DNA from: Anaerolineales bacterium UBA7227
GTDB taxonomy: Bacteria; Chloroflexota; Anaerolineae; Anaerolineales; Villigracilaceae
Direction: 5' to 3'
Assembly (NCBI GenBank): GCA_002473085.1
Contig: DKTP01000176.1
Span: forward strand, 1-7,302
Length of the DNA: 7,302 nt
Shown: positions 5,424 through 7,302 of the stretch, in pieces
Layout of the letters: each line of letters opens with the position of its first letter
Numbering within the stretch: position 1 is the first letter of the stretch
The notes under the pieces: generated by a model
Seen by the model: the letters and a program-made list of their open reading frames with translations, nothing else
What the model was told of the DNA's origin: nothing
The model's database searches: none
Translations under genes and position numbers: made by a program

Positions 5424-7187
5424 TTAATGGCCTGCGATCTGGAGGCGGATGGAATCGGGCGGAATGTCGAGCAGGATGACAGTCTGCTGCGCCATCGCGG
5501 AGAAGAGCGGCGCGGCGGTGTCGTTGGCCCAGATGGACGCGCTGGGGCGGTCGAGCCAGACGTAGATCATAAACTGCGGGTCGTCCACCGGCCCCCAGCC
5601 GATGAACGAGACGTTGGTCTGGCTGCTGTCGTAGTAGCCGTCCGCGGGAATTTCGGCGGTGCCGGTCTTGCCCGCCACGCGGTAGCCGGGGACGAGCGCC
5701 AGCGAGGCTTCGTGTTCGAGGGACACGGCCAGCATCTCGCTCAGGACGCGGGCGGTCTCCGGGCGGATGGGGGCGCCGGCCGGGTCGAGGTTGATGTTGA
5801 CCTGCCGCCCCTCGTTCACCAGCGCGTACAAGACGTGCGGTTTGACCATGCGCCCGTCGTTGGCGATGGCGGAAGCGGCCATCATCATCTGGATGGGGCT
5901 GACGGCCACGCCCTGACCGAAGGCGTTCGTGCCGAGGTCGACCGGATACCAGTCCGCGTCGCCCGGGACCTTGAGGCGGCCCGGCGTTTCCCCGGCCAGG
6001 TCGATGCCGGTTGCGCGTCCGATACTGAAGCGCTGCATGTAGTCGTAGAAGACATCCTTGCCCATGTTGGTAGAGAGCCAGGCCATGCAGACGTTAAGGG
6101 AGTAGCGCAGGCAGCCGATCATGTCCTGGTCGCCCCACGGACGGCGGTCCCAGTTCTGGATGGGCGCGCCGCCCACATAGATGATGCCGCTGTCGTGGAA
6201 GGGCGTGTTGGGCGCGACCAGGCCGATGTCCAATGCGGCCGCCATGGTGAAAATCTTGAAAACGGAGCCTGGCTCATACTGCATGGCGATGGCAGGGTTG
6301 TACTCGTAAGCGCGGCTGTAATAATTGCCGTAATTCCAGAATTCGTTCAGGTTCAGGCGCGGCGTGGCGGCCATGGCGAGAATATCGCCGTTGCGCGGGT
6401 CCATGACGATGATGGAACCGTTTTGCGCGCCGTAATCGAGCAGGGCTTTGTCCAGGGAACGTTCGGCGGCGGCTTGCAGGTCGCGGTCAACGGTGAGGAT
6501 CAGGGAGGCGCCGTCTGGCACATGGGGAATCTCGGCGGCGCGGTTCGGGTCCTGCGGCACCCAGGCCTGCACCGGCGTACCGGCCAGCAGGTCGTTGTAT
6601 TTTTCCTCCACGCCAAAGATGCCGCGTTTGTCGCGATTGTAAAAGCCGAGAATGTTCGAGGCCAGGTCGTTTTCGGGGTAGCTGCGTTGCAGCGCCGGCT
6701 GGAAATCCAGCCCCGAAAGCGGAGAGGCGTGATAATTCGCCGCGGCTTCCTTTTCCATGTCGTCGCGTTTGGCCTTCAGGGCATCCACCCGGTCTGCCTC
6801 CACGTAGTTTGCCAGCGCGACAAAGTACAAGCCGCCCGGGTTGAGCAATTTCTGGTAAGTCTCGTCGTAATCCAGTCCCAGTTGCGCGCTGACTTCGCGC
6901 GCCAGCGCCTCGGCGTCCGCCATCTCCGGGATGTTGACGCCCACCGTATAGACCGCCTCATTCCCGGCCAACAGGCGTCCCTTGCGGTCATAGATCTGGC
7001 CGCGCTCCGGGTAAAACGTCCGCTTGACCATGGCGTAATCGTCCGCCTGTTCGTTGAACTTTGCCGCCTCCGGACTGACCTGGATGCGGACGATCTGCGC
7101 CAGCACCAATGCCGCGAAGAAAGCCAGCAGCCCGGCCACAAAGACCGAGCGCCAGGCATACTCTCTTCGCATGGAAAATTGCTTCAC
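5424..7187 (-). CDS. ftsI: Class B penicillin-binding protein, FtsI/PBP2-type septal transpeptidase
   Basis: A 587-residue DD-transpeptidase that crosslinks septal peptidoglycan outside the membrane, expected to work with FtsW. After a short basic cytoplasmic stretch there is one membrane anchor (about 13-33). The pedestal/dimerisation region follows, with RGQIYDRKGRLLA (62-74) and GVEEKYNDLLAGT (192-204). The transpeptidase domain (about 255-575) has all three catalytic motifs: SVFK (Ser308-Lys311), SLN (363-365) and KTGT (507-510). No PASTA domain follows; the protein ends soon after the fold. The start is GTG at 7187: it makes a GTGA overlap with the upstream reading frame and has GGGGGTGAT just upstream. 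A longer frame from TTG at 7244 would run across the upstream gene and adds a non-conserved leader; ATG at 7172 is a weaker option. The only two cysteines, 359 and 367, flank the SLN motif. Position before murF favours FtsI over an elongation-type PBP2. Confidence 0.93.
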   Translation of the reverse strand: MKQFSMRREYAWRSVFVAGLLAFFAALVLAQIVRIQVSPEAAKFNEQADDYAMVKRTFYPERGQIYDRKGRLLAGNEAVYTVGVNIPEMADAEALAREVSAQLGLDYDETYQKLLNPGGLYFVALANYVEADRVDALKAKRDDMEKEAAANYHASPLSGLDFQPALQRSYPENDLASNILGFYNRDKRGIFGVEEKYNDLLAGTPVQAWVPQDPNRAAEIPHVPDGASLILTVDRDLQAAAERSLDKALLDYGAQNGSIIVMDPRNGDILAMAATPRLNLNEFWNYGNYYSRAYEYNPAIAMQYEPGSVFKIFTMAAALDIGLVAPNTPFHDSGIIYVGGAPIQNWDRRPWGDQDMIGCLRYSLNVCMAWLSTNMGKDVFYDYMQRFSIGRATGIDLAGETPGRLKVPGDADWYPVDLGTNAFGQGVAVSPIQMMMAASAIANDGRMVKPHVLYALVNEGRQVNINLDPAGAPIRPETARVLSEMLAVSLEHEASLALVPGYRVAGKTGTAEIPADGYYDSSQTNVSFIGWGPVDDPQFMIYVWLDRPSASIWANDTAAPLFSAMAQQTVILLDIPPDSIRLQIAGH

Positions 7188-7302
7188 GGAATCACCCCCG
7201 CGGCCATCCCGCTTGCCGGGCTTTGCAAATACGAGACCACCCAATCCAGCAGCGACTGGGTGTATTCAGGCGGCGTGGACGGCGCGCCCGCCGGCGGGGT
7301 CG
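7184..7302 (-). CDS. C-terminal end of the gene upstream of ftsI (ftsL position), partial
   Basis: An open frame enters from the right edge and ends with TGA at 7186-7184, overlapping the ftsI start as GTGA. It gives 38 residues: a Pro/Ala-rich stretch (TPPAGAPSTPP) followed by a possible amphipathic segment (EYTQSLLDWVVSYLQS) and the end SGMAAGVIP. Of the other two frames here, one is stopped early and the other reads as Arg-rich nonsense, while the GTGA junction copies the style of the downstream genes, so I think this frame is real. I do not recognise the protein. In many dcw clusters the gene before ftsI encodes the small division protein FtsL, often poorly conserved, so an FtsL-like or lineage-specific division protein is possible by position only. 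There is too little sequence to decide. Confidence 0.55.
   Translation of the reverse strand, partial: TPPAGAPSTPPEYTQSLLDWVVSYLQSPASGMAAGVIP
7191..7199 (-). promoter_or_regulatory. Shine-Dalgarno site that sets the ftsI start
   Basis: GGGGGTGAT at 7199-7191 differs at one base from the full anti-Shine-Dalgarno complement GGAGGTGAT. Its G-run ends 7 nt before GTG at 7187. It favours the GTG over the TTG at 7244 and the ATG at 7172. Confidence 0.65.

Noticed and set aside
7188..7244. Longer ftsI start (TTG at 7244)
   Set aside because: It would overlap the upstream gene by about 60 nt and ignores the strong ribosome site before GTG at 7187.
1..7302. Mobile elements, CRISPR arrays, tRNA/rRNA genes, riboswitches, tandem repeats
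   Set aside because: I looked on both strands and saw none; coding sequence with intact conserved proteins fills the window, leaving no room for such elements.

Overview
The window is a contiguous piece of a division and cell wall (dcw) operon. All genes lie on the minus strand, so transcription runs from position 7302 down to 1. In transcription order it holds: the last 38 codons of an unidentified gene (in the position usually held by ftsL), a class B penicillin-binding protein (ftsI type), murF, mraY, murD, ftsW, and the first 152 codons of murG, which runs off the left edge. There is essentially no non-coding DNA. Every junction is an overlap (GTGA or ATGA 4-nt overlaps, 22 nt for murD/ftsW, about 80 nt for ftsW/murG) or a 2-nt gap (ftsI/murF). 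I see no promoter, terminator, RNA gene, mobile element, CRISPR array or repeat.

The genes cover consecutive steps of peptidoglycan synthesis. MurD adds D-glutamate to UDP-MurNAc-L-Ala, and MurF adds the terminal D-Ala-D-Ala. MraY moves the muropeptide to undecaprenyl phosphate (lipid I), and MurG adds GlcNAc (lipid II). FtsW polymerises glycan at the septum, and the FtsI-type protein crosslinks it. The order matches the E. coli/B. subtilis dcw order, except that murE, which often sits between ftsI and murF, is absent and there is no room for it.

The DNA is GC-rich with strongly G/C-biased third codon positions. This creates many long open frames on the opposite strand that are shadows of the real genes. 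The protein variants (a GGTGGGVYP loop in MurG, NDSIATAP and SPGGTSFDEF in MurD, SETQVVQRFW in MraY) remind me of Chloroflexota, especially Anaerolineae-like genomes. That assignment is from memory and only moderately certain.

This is a conserved housekeeping region and I find no sign of an undescribed system. The points worth a second look are lineage-specific substitutions at normally conserved sites in MurG, MraY and MurD, a cysteine pair around the PBP SxN motif, the missing murE, and the ftsW/murG out-of-frame overlap.
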